Under the pieces are notes generated by a model. That model was not told the DNA's origin and made no database searches. It saw only the letters and a list, made by a program, of their open reading frames with translations. 64,000 nucleotides of DNA from Protea cynaroides (Eukaryota; Streptophyta; Magnoliopsida; Proteales; Proteaceae): NCBI GenBank assembly GCA_028583415.1, contig CM053267.1, positions 1,612,001 through 1,676,000 on the forward strand, written 5' to 3'. Both the position numbers and the translations under genes were made by a program. This document shows positions 21,800 to 34,129 of the stretch, one piece after another. Each line of letters starts with the position of its first letter. Positions within the stretch are counted from its first letter, which is position 1.

Positions 21800-24118
21800 T
21801 GTCACACCCCAATTCTGTACTATTCAGAATGATGTGATGAACCGCTAATAATCCAACGGTTCAACCAGGATCTCAAATAGGCTATCCCCGCATTATCTGA
21901 ACCTCTATACATCCATGTCATAATCAGAGTAAATACACAATAGCGGAAGTCTTATAATAAAATGAACTGAGAAACTAAGATGATATTAATAATTTAATAG
22001 CAAATTATTCTGTATCAACCGAGATGTAAGTAAATATCAATACAAGTCTGTAATAAATCCAAATAAAGAAACCTATAAAATATCTAATCAAATACACATG
22101 AGTTGCACTCGCAAGAGGAGTCGTGTGTATCCTCTTCAGCTCCAGCTTCCATCGCCGCTACCGTCCCGTACGCAGAAGCATTTATAAAATCTTCAACCGT
22201 ATAACCTGCATCATCAACTAAAAAAATATTCGACGTCGAGGGGTGAGCACACATCACGGCTCAGTGAGTACCCAAAACAATGCAACAATACATATGCATG
22301 CAAAAAGTCAATTTATATCTTTGGTCCGGTTTAAAGTTTGCAGTATGCAATAGAAAGGTTTAGGTAGCCAAAGGTCACGTTTATTGACCCCGCCTCTATA
22401 CACGAGTGTGTGACGTTACCCGAAGTTCACGTTTATCGTCAACTCACATGCACCCAATCATGAACATTATATAACAAAGGTTACGTTTATTGCTATATAG
22501 TGCCATACCAACACGTAAGCCCCTGTTGGCGAAGGCTACAAACTGGGCTCGCAACTAACCAATCCTAATGCCAAACAGTGTATCCAAGGCCTCACCCCAA
22601 CATCCCTCAGAATGTCCATAGAGATAGAGCTAAGGCCCCCTGGTAGAGTCAGAGACTACAAGGACCGAGACCACCTCCCCTGATACTCTACGACATAATA
22701 GTTCTGTTAAAGTAATGGCGATACGACGATGTCAATGCACAAGACTTGAGTTAGAGATAGAGCTAAAGTGCTGAGACCCGCTAAAGGTTAACGTTTATTG
22801 ACGTTCTCATCACACCTCCCCTGATACTCGCTCGCATCAAGCACATCAACCACACACATACAAGCACATGCCTATTCCTATCATCATTATCATCATCATG
22901 TTATAAACAATAAAGTAAATATGCATGAACAAGTAATAGAAATATTGGATGGCATGCTGTATGCACAGTACAAACATATTCGCATAGAATCAAGCATAGA
23001 ATAGGACTCAAGAAATAGAAAACAGTTTTGTTATTAACCAATTAATTTGGAGTTCTGGTTCCTCACCTTAGCTTGCTATAAGATACTTTTCTAAGCTTTA
23101 GAATCACCTTTACATTGTTATTATATTGCAAAAAAGACCTAACAAAGTTGATAGAATTTAATTAGAATTTATTCAGAATTATAAACTACTCTGTTAACTG
23201 AGGGTCGGAGGTAGGGTCGATGCTAGGGTCGATGGGTCTATCGACCCTTCCCTCTTTTTGGACTTCCCGAATGCTGAGGGTCGATGGTCAGGAACACCTA
23301 GGGTCGGATGGTCATCGACCCTCGGTGCGACCCTCGGTGCACTTTGGTCCAATTCCCTCTTTTAATCTATTCTTCGTGTTTAGAATCCTATGGCTTGCTC
23401 CTACATTCCATTCTACATTCATTCCATGGTCTGAAACCATGTATAACCCACCTAGATAGCTTTCATGCACTTTCCTATGGTTTTCCATGAAAACCTAACC
23501 ATAGCTTGATGGTTTGGGTTTCTCCGAAATCACACTCTCAACAATAACTAGCCTAAGGTCTGTAGAAATTCATGGAATTAGTATCCATACCTGAGGAGAT
23601 AACTTTTCCTCTGAAATTCTTCTCCTTTTTGTTAAGTTCTCTTCCTTCCCTTTCTTCTTCCTCTTTTCCTTCTCCTCTCTTTCTCTCAATTCCATTAGGG
23701 TTGTGAAAGGAGTGAAAGTGGCTTAGGGACGTCCTTTAAATAGAGTAGGAACATCCTAAATATGTCCTTCTGAGATTTGGAAAGAATCCCAATCGAAAAA
23801 TATCGAAAAATATAGAAATTTCCTAATTTCTATATTCGACAGAAACCGAGGGTCGATGGGAGGGTCGATGATCCCGTCGACCCTAGGGTCTTATGCTGTC
23901 CGACCCTCCCTTCAAAACTGAGGGTCTGACTTTCTGTTTTGGGAGGTCCGACCCTGCTTAGCTGGGTGTGCGACCCTCCCCTAAAATTAAGTGTTTTTGG
24001 GTCAATTTTATACCTGGGATCTCGATCTCCTTCATGCCCTTGGTCCATTTGACTCGACCATGATGGGTAAACCTGGTTCAAGGTGGTAAGACCGGGTTAG
24101 TTTGACACGGGTCTTACA
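21800..24118 (-). repeat. chimeric LTR made by unequal crossing-over
   Basis: A 2,319-bp T LTR. ACTAT flanks its left end and ATAAA its right end, so it has no matching target duplication. Up to 23,839 it follows the LTR at 24,834-27,152; from 23,894 it is identical to the LTR ending at 21,083. The crossover lies in the 54 bp between these diagnostic bases, inside a GGGTCGATGG-rich stretch. A few substitutions (for example near 22,023, 22,170 and 22,270) separate its left part from the parent. Confidence 0.93.
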
Positions 24119-24833
24119 ATAAAAGTCTTACTTATTTATTTAATCAAAAGGAGTTGAATATGAGACAAAGAAGATGGCTGGAACTACAGAAAGACTATGA
24201 TTGTGATATCCAGTATCATCCGGGGAAAGCTAATGTAGTAGCGGATGCGTTGAGCAGAAAGGCAATGATAAAATCTCGAGGAGAGGTTTGCACAACTGCA
24301 GCAATGTGTACTATTGGAATGGTATTCAATCACGGCCATGAGCAGTATGTGATAGATACAACGGATGGATCAGCCAACCAAGGATTCATTCATCAGTTTC
24401 CCAATATGTTCGCTGCATTGAAGATTATACCAGATATAATTGATGAAGTGAAGACAGCTATCAAAGCAGACCCTTACCTGAGAATGGTACAAGAAGACAT
24501 CAAAAAAGGTAGAACTAACCCTGAGTTCACCTTGGACGAAGAAAAGGTATTGAAGTACAAAGGAAGAATATGTGTACCCGAAACAGAAAGTGTGGACATT
24601 AGACACCGACTGATGAAAGAAGCCCATACCACCATCTATTCGATACATCCTGGAAGTACAAAAATGTATCATGTTCTAAAGAAGTTATATTGGTGGAGAG
24701 GAATGAAAGCAGACGTAGCTAAGTTCGTGTCTCAATGCCTAAATTGTCAGAAAATAAAGGCTGAACGACAAAGACCCGTAGGACTGTTACAGCCGTTACC
24801 AGAACCAGCATGGAAATGGGACTACATCACTAT
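24119..24833 (+). pseudogene. RNase H end and integrase N-terminus of the old element, copy 2
   Basis: The duplicate of 21,084-21,799, starting with the same ATAAA. The frame is open from RNase H through the integrase zinc-binding region to the start of the catalytic core (PAWKWDYIT), where the LTR at 24,834 interrupts. This copy, without the extra base, is the ancestral state. The last bases, ACTAT (24,829-24,833), are the left target repeat of that LTR; the core resumes at 27,158. Confidence 0.92.
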
Positions 24834-27152
24834 TGTCACACCCCAATTCTGTACTATTCAGAATGATGTGATGAACCGCTAATAATCCAACGGTTCAACC
24901 AGGATCTCAAATAGGCTATCCCCGCGTTATCTGAACCTCTATACATCCATGTCATAATCAGAGTAAATACACAATAGCGGAAGTCTTATAATAAAATGAA
25001 CTGAGAAACTAAGATGATATTAATAATTTAATAGCAAATTATTCTGTATCAACCGAGACATAAGTAAATATCAATACAAGTCTTTAATAAATCCAAATAA
25101 AGAAACCTATAAAATATCTAATCAAATACACATGAGTTGCACTCGCAAGAGGAGTCGTGTGTATCCTCTTCAGCTCCAGCTTCCATCGCCGCTACCGTCC
25201 CGTACGCAAAAGCATTTATAAAATCTTCAACCGTATAACCTGCATCATCAACTAAAAAAATATTCGACGTCAAGGGGTGAGCACACATCACGGCTCAGTG
25301 AGTAGCCAAAACAATGCAACAATACATATGCATGCAAAAAGTCAATTTATATCTTTGGTCCGGTTTAAAGTTTGCAGTATGCAATAGAAAGGTTTAGGTA
25401 GCCAAAGGTCACGTTTATTGACCCCGCCTCTATACACGAGTGTGTGACGTTACCCGAAGTTCACGTTTATCGTCAACTCACATGCACCCAATCATGAACA
25501 TTATATAACAAAGGTTACGTTTATTGCTATATAGTGCCATACCAACACGTAAGCCCCTGTTGGCGAAGGCTACAAACTGGGCTCGCAACTAACCAATCCT
25601 AATGCCAAACAGTGTATCCAAGGCCTCACCCCAACATCCCTCAGAATGTCCATAGAGATAGAGCTAAGGCCCCCTGGTAGAGTCAGAGACTACAAGGACC
25701 GAGACCACCTCCCCTGATACTCTACGACATAATAGTTCTGTTAAAGTAATGGCGATACGACGATGTCAATGCACAAGACTTGAGTTAGAGATAGAGCTAA
25801 AGTGCTGAGACCCGCTAAAGGTTAACGTTTATTGACGTTCTCATCACACCTCCCCTGATACTCGCTCGCATCAAGCACATCAACCACACACATACAAGCA
25901 CATGCCTATTCCTATCATCATTATCATCATCATGTTATAAACAATAAAGTAAATATGCATGAACAAGTAATAGAAATATTGGATGGCATGCTGTATGCAC
26001 AGTACAAACATATTCGCATAGAATCAAGCATAGAATAGGACTCAAGAAATAGAAAACAGTTTTGTTATTAACCAATTAATTTGGAGTTCTGGTTCCTCAC
26101 CTTAGCTTGCTATAAGATACTTTTCTAAGCTTTAGAATCACCTTTACATTGTTATTATATTGCAAAAAAGACCTAACAAAGTTGATAGAATTTAATTAGA
26201 ATTTATTCAGAATTATAAACTACTCTGTTAACTGAGGGTCGGAGGTAGGGTCGATGCTAGGGTCGATGGGTCTATCGACCCTTCCCTCTTTTTGGACTTC
26301 CCGAATGCTGAGGGTCGATGGTCAGGAACACCTAGGGTCGGATGGTCATCGACCCTCGGTGCGACCCTCGGTGCACTTTGGTCCAATTCCCTCTTTTAAT
26401 CTATTCTTCGTGTTTAGAATCCTATGGCTTGCTCCTACATTCCATTCTACATTCATTCCATGGTCTGAAACCATGTATAACCCACCTAGATAGCTTTCAT
26501 GCACTTTCCTATGGTTTTCCATGAAAACCTAACCATAGCTTGATGGTTTGGGTTTCTCCGAAATCACACTCTCAACAATAACTAGCCTAAGGTCTGTAGA
26601 AATTCATGGAATTAGTATCCATACCTGAGGAGATAACTTTTCCTCTGAAATTCTTCTCCTTTTTGTTAAGTTCTCTTCCTTCCCTTTCTTCTTCCTCTTT
26701 TCCTTCTCCTCTCTTTCTCTCAATTCCATTAGGGTTGTGAAAGGAGTGAAAGTGGCTTAGGGACGTCCTTTAAATAGAGTAGGAACATCCTAAATAAGTC
26801 CTTCTGAGATTTGGAAAGAATCCCAATCGAAAAATATCGAAAAATATAGAAATTTCCTAATTTCTATATTCGACAGAAACCGAGGGTCGATGGGAGGGTC
26901 GATGATCCCGTCGACCCTAGGGTCTTAAGCTGTCCGACCCTCCCTTCAAAACTGAGGGTCTGACATTCTGTTTTGGGAGGTCCGACCCTGCTTAGCTGGA
27001 TATGCGACCCTTCCCCTATTTTAAGTGTTTTTGGGTCGATTTGATACCTAGGATCTCGATCTCCTTCACGCCCTTGGTCCATTTGACTCGACCATGATAG
27101 GTAAACCTAGTTCAAGGTGGTAAGACCGGGTTATATTGACACGGGTCTTACA
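24834..27152 (-). mobile_element. solo LTR, Tekay-like family T, target duplication ACTAT
   Basis: A 2,319-bp solo LTR flanked by ACTAT at 24,829-24,833 and 27,153-27,157. Removing it joins the integrase codons ...YIT and MDFITG of the old element. It is one parent of the chimeric LTR. GGGTCGA clusters lie at about 26,233-26,370 and 26,882-27,010; TAAACGT modules at about 25,405-25,540 and 25,815. Confidence 0.93.
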
Positions 27153-28237
27153 ACTATGGACTTCATCACGGGTTACCATTGACTCCTTGAGTAGTTGACG
27201 TAGTTTGGGTGATTGTAGACCGCCTGACAAAAACAGCTCACTTTATACCGATACGACCTCAGTATACACTAGAGAGGTTAGCAAAGTTGTATGTGGATAA
27301 TATTTTTCGATTACACGGTGTATCAGAGAGCATTGTGTCTGATAGAGATCCACGATTTACTTCAAAGTTTTGGGAAGGATTGCAAAAGGCTATGGGTACA
27401 ACATTGAAGTTTAGTACTGCATTCCATCCACAGACAGATGGATAATCAGAGCGTACCATTCAGATTTTAGAAGATATGCTACGAGCATGTGTAATTGATT
27501 TTAAAGGATCGTGGGATGAAAAGTTACCACTTATCGAGTTCGCTTATAACAATAGCTATCAGGCTACTATACAGATGTCACCCTATGAAGCACTGTATGA
27601 CAGAAAGTGTCGAACTCCTTTATTTTGGAATGAAGTTGGGGAACGTAGTATCGTTGGACCAGAATTTGTTGAGGAGACTTGTCGAGTGGTCGACATTACC
27701 AAGGAAAGAGTGAGAACAGTCCAGAATCATCAGAAGCAATATGTAGATACTCGATGCAGAGATCTTGAGTTCGTCGTGGGTGATAAAGTATTCTTGAAGG
27801 TATCGCCTATGCGAGGTCTGAAACGGTTTAGACAAAAAGGGAAACTAAGTCCAAGATATGTCGGACCATATGAGATTTTAGCTAAGCGTGGGAAAGAGGC
27901 TTACCAGTTAGCACTACCACCATCTATGTCAAGTGTGCATGACGTATTTCATATTTCCTTATTGAAGAAGTATGCCAAGGATCCAACACACGTTTTACCT
28001 AATTTGACTGATGATTTGACCTTTGAAGTAACACCAACTGAAATCACCAGCCAAAAGGTTCAACGACTACGCAATCGAAATATCTATTATGTTAAGGTTA
28101 CTTGGAGAAGTAGAGACATGGAAGAAATTACATGGGAAGAAGAGAATGCTATGCGAAAGCAATACCCTCATTTATTTGACTCTGAAGGTATGAACAATTT
28201 TGGGGATGAAATTTTTATAAGTAGGGGGGAGTTGTAA
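27153..28237 (+). pseudogene. integrase core and chromodomain-like tail of the old element
   Basis: The catalytic core resumes after the solo LTR with the first Asp in MDFITG. Downstream are SDRDPRFTSKFW (second Asp) and SERTIQILEDML (Glu), then GPYEIL, SSVHDVFHISLLKKY and the tail YYVKVTWRSRDMEEITWEEE. Two stops interrupt it: TGA near 27,193, where the nested copy has an arginine CGA, and TAA at 27,443-27,445, where it has glutamine. Both fit C-to-T decay. Beyond these the frame is clean to a TAA in the first bases of the 3' LTR, so all three catalytic residues survive. Confidence 0.92.
28219..28232 (+). other. polypurine tract of the old Tekay-like element
   Basis: AAGTAGGGGGGAGT directly precedes the TGTAAGACCC start of the 3' LTR. 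This is the expected plus-strand primer site and fixes the LTR boundary. Confidence 0.8.
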
Positions 28238-29725
28238 GACCCGTATCAAACTAACCCGGTCTTACCACCTTGAACCAGGTCTACCCATCATGGTTGAGCC
28301 AAATGGACCAAGTGCGTGAAGGAGATCATGATCCCAGGTATTAAACTGACCCAAAAATACTTAAATAAGGGGAGGGTCGCATACCCAGCAAGGGAGGGTC
28401 GGACCCCCCAGTATAGGAGTCAGACCCCCAGTTTTATATAGGGGGTCGGACATTTTAAGGACCAGGGGTCGATGGGATCTCCGACCCCCTTATCGACCCC
28501 CGGAACTCGGTAAAAACTGAAATTAAGAATCTTTCCTAATTTCAATGGGATTCCTTCCTAATCTCAATGGGACTTATTTTAGGAGTTTTTACTCTATAAA
28601 TAGGACATCCCTAAGCCTCTTTCACTCCTTTAAGAACCCTAATTGAAATGAGAGAAAGAGAAGAGAAGGAAGAGAAGAAGAAGAGAAGGAAAGAAGGGAA
28701 GAAAGCAAAAGGAGAAGAGTTGTAGAGAAGGAGTAATCTTCTCAGGTATGGATACTATTTGCATGAGTTTCTAAAGCCCTTAGAGTAGATAATAAAGAGG
28801 GAATGATCTTGGAGAAACCCAAACCATCAACCCATGGTTAGGTTTTCATGGAAAACCGTGGGGGAAATCATGAAAGCCTTATAGGTGAATGAATCATGAT
28901 TCTAGGCCATAGAACATGTGTGGAATGGACTGTAGGAGCAAGCCATAGGAACCCAAACACGAAGAATGAGCTAAAGGAAGAAAAATAGACAAAACCCACA
29001 GGGGGTCGCATGGGGGGTCGATGGCCAATCGACCCTACCAGACCCTGAGCATCGACCCCCAGTGTTCGGGAAGCCCAGAAGAGGGGTGGTCGCACCCAGG
29101 GTCGATCATAACTCAGACCCTAGCTCTGACCCCCTGTTAACAGCATGGTTTTTAAATTCAGAATTAATTCTAATTAAATTCTATCGACTTTGTTAGGTCT
29201 TCTAGCAATATAATAACAATATAAAGGTGATTTTGAAGCTTGAAAGAGGATCTATTAGCAAGCTAAGGTGAGGAAATGGGACTCTAAAGTAATTGATTAA
29301 TAACAAACTATTTTTATTTCTTGAGTCCAATGCCATATTGATTCTATGCGTGTATGCTTGTATGTGCATTCAACATGTCATCCAATATTTCTATTATTTG
29401 TTCATGCATATTTACTTTATTGTTTATAACATGATGATGATGATGATGATAGGAATAGGCATGTGAATGTATGTGTGTGGTTGGTGTACTTGATGCGAAC
29501 GAGTATCAGGGGGGGTGTCATAGGCTGGGCCTCAGAACTCTAGCTCTATCTCTAACTCAAGTCTTGTGCATTAACATCATCGTATCGCCATTACTTTAGT
29601 AGAACTATTACGTCGTAGAGTATCAGGGGAGGTGGTCTCGGTCCTTGTAGTCTCTAACTCTACTGGGGGGCCTTAGCTCTATCTCTATGGACATTCTGAG
29701 GGATGCTGGGGTGAGGCCTTGGATA
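28233..29725 (+). repeat. 3' LTR of the old element, first two-thirds
   Basis: It begins TGTAAGACCCG at 28,233, has CTATAAATAG (TATA box) at 28,594-28,603, GGGTCGA-type clusters at about 28,370-28,505 and 28,995-29,130, and stops at GGATA (29,721-29,725), where G LTR sequence takes over. The missing third is found inverted at 35,365-36,148. The two parts add up to about 2.28 kb, one full LTR. Confidence 0.9.
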
Positions 29726-30671
29726 ATGTAGGCTATTTGGGAGAATCCCAAATTTGGATCCACACCTTAGTCCACTTGGACTAACCATAAATCCACTTGG
29801 ATATCCACCCATTATCCCGAATATGCAGATTCTGATTCCTAGGTCAAACCCTAGGATACATAGGCTATTTGGGAGAATCCCAAATTCGGATCCACACCTT
29901 AGTAAACTCAGACTATCCATTGATCCACTTGGATATCCACCCATCATTGTCGAACTACACAGATTCTGATTCCTAGGGCAATTCCTAGGATACGTAGGCT
30001 ATTTGGGAGAATCCCAAATTTGGATCCACACCTTAGTCTACTCGGAATATTCATAGCTCCACTAAGATATCCATCCATATTTTGACCAAAGTAGGTTTAT
30101 CCACATTCCAACCCAGAAAGGGTTATCCACATTTTGACCCAAATAGGGTTATCCACATCCAGACCCAAAAAAGATTATCCATTCTTAGATCCACTAGGAC
30201 TATCTATCAGTTCGCATGGACTATCTAGATACTAATCCATAGGGTTCTCAACCTTTCAAGCATAAACTTCAACTTGAACAATGAACTTAATCATGCACAA
30301 GCATAAATCACATCCATAAACTTTAATCACACCTGAACTATGATGGTGAACTTGATTTTTAAAATAATTTCTTGATACGTAGGCATTCTGATGGATATAG
30401 ATTCGGTTCAATGATATCAAACCACTTGGTTTGGTTCGGTTTTAGCATGGGAAAGGTATAGGAGACCGATTTTGATCGGGCAGTTTGGGTGCCTAACCCT
30501 TTCCCATAATCGTAACCTGACAGTTACCCAATCTCTGATGGACCAGAAATCCAATCTAAGGGTCATGAGTCAATTTATGTTTTACCTTAGGGTGAGATTT
30601 CACATTTCTAAGTTACTAGTCCTTAATCTAGGTGCCGACTTCCAAAAAAGATTATGATCTTTGTCCTCACA
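29726..30671 (+). repeat. 3' part of a Tat-like LTR (inside the inverted segment)
   Basis: It opens with about three 130-140 bp units carrying GGCTATTTGGGAGAATCCC, the reverse complement of the array at 54,680-55,530. It ends CCTCACA at 30,671, just before a PBS. In the un-inverted arrangement it joins 36,149 onward to make one minus-strand LTR. Confidence 0.85.
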
Positions 30672-30690
30672 GTGGCGACTTCACTGTGGA
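30672..30690 (+). other. primer-binding site of the Tat-like element
   Basis: GTGGCGACTTCACTGTGGA follows the LTR end directly. It differs at two bases from the site at 342-360, so it is probably decayed. Confidence 0.6.
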
Positions 30691-32039
30691 TATAAATGTC
30701 AGACTCCTAAATGAAAATTTTCCTTATGTGAATCGGATGTTAGCTCTTAGGATACTATATTTATACTTGTATAATATTGTTTTGGGGGGAATGGGTTCAG
30801 TCACACATTCGTGCAAGTAGCCGAACCGGGTCCCAACCATATGGGGCAGCCCGCTAGGTGAAATACACAACCTTGGCCTGTACTTTGTGAGATTGCGACC
30901 GGCGAGTAGCCTCTAACGAGTGTTTCTTGGGTCTACCTTGGAATGTGTTATGCTACTCCACTCACTTGATTCTTGCAACATAGTATATAAAGGGATTGGG
31001 GGCCCATTATTCATCGTGCATTCAGTGATAGGTTACCCTGTCCTTGTCAAGGTGGGCTTTTCTATCCTAACCTAGATTGTAGCCCAATGTTTATTATTTT
31101 TGGTTCATCCCTAAACCAACCCAGTAAAATCTTGCTTAACCATGACATCCATGCTCGAGACGTCGAATTTTTGTTCATTTTTCTCCTCGATTGGTCAACA
31201 TGTTAGAATCTACACGTTGAACATCTTGAGCTCTCACCCATTGGGAGTATGAGGTATGTATACACCTGTTCTACACCCTAGTAGACGGTCACTATACACC
31301 CTCCATTAAGTAAGGTTGATGTGTCGAACCTCTCATTGTTAACCCGTCGATTTCAAAAAAAAAAAAAACGAACAGAAAATCCCTGTCAAGACATAGATAC
31401 CATGGTCAAAAAGAAATTTACTAGTTTGTTCCTCCATGAACCACATTTGCTAACCATCCCTAATAAGGACAACGGATTAATATATCCATTAAAATTTCAT
31501 TGAATTCAGTAACCCAAGTGGCCAGACCTTGGTACCACTGATTATCTATTTTTAGAATCACGAGGTCCCAAGATCGAACACATTGCTTAACCAAATTCAA
31601 CTAAATTGACTCGGATAATGTTTACCCAATCGCCCTTACAAGGGAACTAACTTTGTTTGGTTAAGTCATCTTTGATTATGCATGTGACTTATTCCATTGC
31701 TCTAGATATCTAGAATCTTGATATTTCTCCATTGGGTTTCAATGCCTTTGGAATAGAGAATCAAACTGCAACCGTATCCACCTTTTTAGGGTGAGAAGCC
31801 CCTATAACTAGGGAATTGTCTTGATCTCCCACCTTGAGATCCATCCATGTTATCTTTCTAAATGAATTAATGGAACCCATGAATCTAGATCTTGATTGAA
31901 CATCAAATTTTGTAAGAAAGGAGGCAACCAGATTTGGGAATACAATCAGTAACTCAGTCAATCTGGTGCAATAGAGCATTCAGTTTAGGCAGCAACAAGC
32001 ACCTATACCTAAACAAATTTACAATATTCCTGTATAGTT
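30691..32039 (+). other. leader and non-coding internal DNA of the Tat-like element
   Basis: The first 180 bp match the leader at 361-553 (GGGGGGAATGG, then CCGAACCGGGTCCC and the CCTTGGCCTG end near 30,880). The rest is AT-rich, with an A-rich stretch near 31,355. No gag or pol motif is visible in any frame; the longest frames here are about 60-70 codons. Confidence 0.6.
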
Positions 32040-32870
32040 AGTCCTTGGGCTTACTCAAACATCATATTCAATTCATCTCAAAATCAATGTGAGATTTAGC
32101 CCCTAGGAAAATCCAATCACTGTTCTCAATTCAACTTAGAATTAAGGAGAGATTTAGTCCCTAGGCAAATCAAATCACCACTCTCCATTCACCTCTGAAT
32201 TAAGGAGAATTTCAATCCCTTGACAAATCCAATCACTGTTCTCGATTCACCTCTGACTTAAGAAGAGATTTAGCCCCTAGGCATGTCCAATCATCATTTC
32301 GGTTCATCTAGAATTAAGGAAAGATTTAGCCCCTAGGCAAATTAGATCACATCCAGTTCATCTCAGAATCAAAAAAATATTCAGCCCCTAGGCAAATCCA
32401 ATTATAGTTTTCGATTCATCCCTAAATTAAGGAAAGATTTAGCCCCTAGGAAAATCCAATCATTGTTCTCAATTCATCTCAGAATTAAGGAGAGATTCAG
32501 CCCCTAGGTAAATCCAATCACCGTCCTCAATGTACCTCAAAATTAAGGAAAGATTCAGCCCCTAGGCAAATCCAATCATAGTTCTCGATTCATCTCTGAC
32601 ATAAGGAGAGATTTAGCCCCTAGGTAAGTCCAATCACCCTTCTTGATTCACCTTTGAATTAAAGAAAGATTCAGCCCGTAGGCAGGTCCAATCATTATTT
32701 TGGTTCATCCAGGATTAAGGAAAGATTAGCCCCTTGGCAGATTCAATCACATACAGTTCATCTCAGAATCAAAGAAATATTTAGCCCCAGATTCAACCAA
32801 CATTTCTGGTTCATCTCAGAACTGAAGAAAGGTTTAACCCCTAGGCAAGTTCACACTCCCAAATCATGTT
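32040..32870. repeat. tandem repeat, about 58-60 bp, roughly 13 copies
   Basis: Degenerate units built on AGATTTAGCCCCTAGGCAAA, TCCAATCA and GATTCATCTC. Copies diverge at many sites. Variable tandem arrays in the non-coding part of Tat/Ogre-type elements are known and have been proposed as satellite seeds; the link here is by family inference. Confidence 0.85.
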
Positions 32871-32879
32871 AAAATGGAG

Positions 32880-33480
32880 AAGGCATTCAGCCCCTAGACT
32901 TTTCACCCCTCACCTCCTGTTTAGGTTTTGATTCATGTCGAAACTAGGAAAAGTTCCATTCATCTGAATTCAATTAGCCACTAAGCCTATCCAACCATCA
33001 ACTTTGGTTAAGGTTCTGATTCATGTCGCAACTCAGAAAAGTTCCATTCATCTAAATTTAATTACCCACTAGGCTTATCCAACCATCAACTTTGGTTACG
33101 GTTCTGATTCATGTTAGAACTAAAAAGAGTTCCATTGGCCAACCATCAACTTTTGTTAGGGTTCTGATTCATGTTGGAACTAAAAAGAGTTTCATTGGCT
33201 AACCATCAACTTTGGTTAGGGTTCTGATTCATGTTGAAATTAAGAAGAGTCCCATTCATCTGAATTCATTTAGCCACTAGGCTTATCCAACCATCAACTG
33301 TGGTTCAAGTTCTGATTCATGTTGGAACTAAGAACAATTCTATTCATTTAAATTTAATTGGTCCTTAGGCTTGTTCAACCATCAATTCCAGTTCAGGTTC
33401 CAATTCAAGTTGGAACTAACAAAGGTTCCATTCATATGAACACAATGTGAGCATGAGTTAGCCTCTAGGCCTGTTCAACC
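32880..33480. repeat. tandem repeat, about 85-90 bp, roughly 6 copies
   Basis: Units carry CAACCATCAACTTTGGTTAG, TTCTGATTCATGTTGGAACT and GTTCCATTCATCTGAATTCA. The array directly follows the 58-60 bp array; no coding frame spans it. Confidence 0.8.
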
Positions 33481-33539
33481 ATTACCTGCGGTCCATGTTC
33501 CATTTTATGAAGGAATCGAAGAGAATTTTAATCATTTCA

Positions 33540-33835
33540 ACTCAATCAATCCATCATCTCTAGCAATTAGAGTCCAATCCATGATAGTCATCCTTGGCCT
33601 CTATCAATCGGAGCCCAACTCAAGCAAACTTTGCCTCTAGCAATTAGAGCCCAGTCAATGACTGTCAATCTTGATCTCTATCAATCAGAGACCAATTCAA
33701 AGTCAATCCTGTCTCTATTAATCAGAGACCAATTCAAAGTTCCTTGTCTCTATCAATCGGAGACCGATTCAAAATCAATCTCTGGCTCTGTCAATTAGAG
33801 CCCGATCCATGTCCATCATAGCCAAGTGCTACAAG
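33540..33835. repeat. short degenerate repeat built on TCTATCAATCGGAG
   Basis: About eight loose copies of words like TCTATCAATCGGAGACC and CCAATTCAAAGTC at 30-45 bp spacing. Confidence 0.65.
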
Positions 33836-34129
33836 TTAGGATCGCTCGTCAGGAATGGCGAATGAGAAGCATTCCTCATTGCCTGTCAGTAAAGATCAAT
33901 TCCAGATTTTGGAGTCATCAGGAAAACATGAAACTTCAGCTATGTTAGTGCTATCCCATCACGGGCATTTCTGCCCCATTGGCCAAGGAAATGCTAGAAT
34001 CCAAAGAGTTGCCCTCATATTTCTCATTATTCAAAGAGTAGGAATGAAATTTTTCCGAGCAGTAAGTTAGACCAAATAAGAGATCCAATGTACCCTAGGC
34101 TAGGATAGAAACCAAAATCATGGCTAGGG
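33836..34129. other. unassigned spacer between tandem arrays
   Basis: No repeat structure, protein motif or RNA gene recognised. A 71-codon frame here has no features I can name. Confidence 0.4.
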
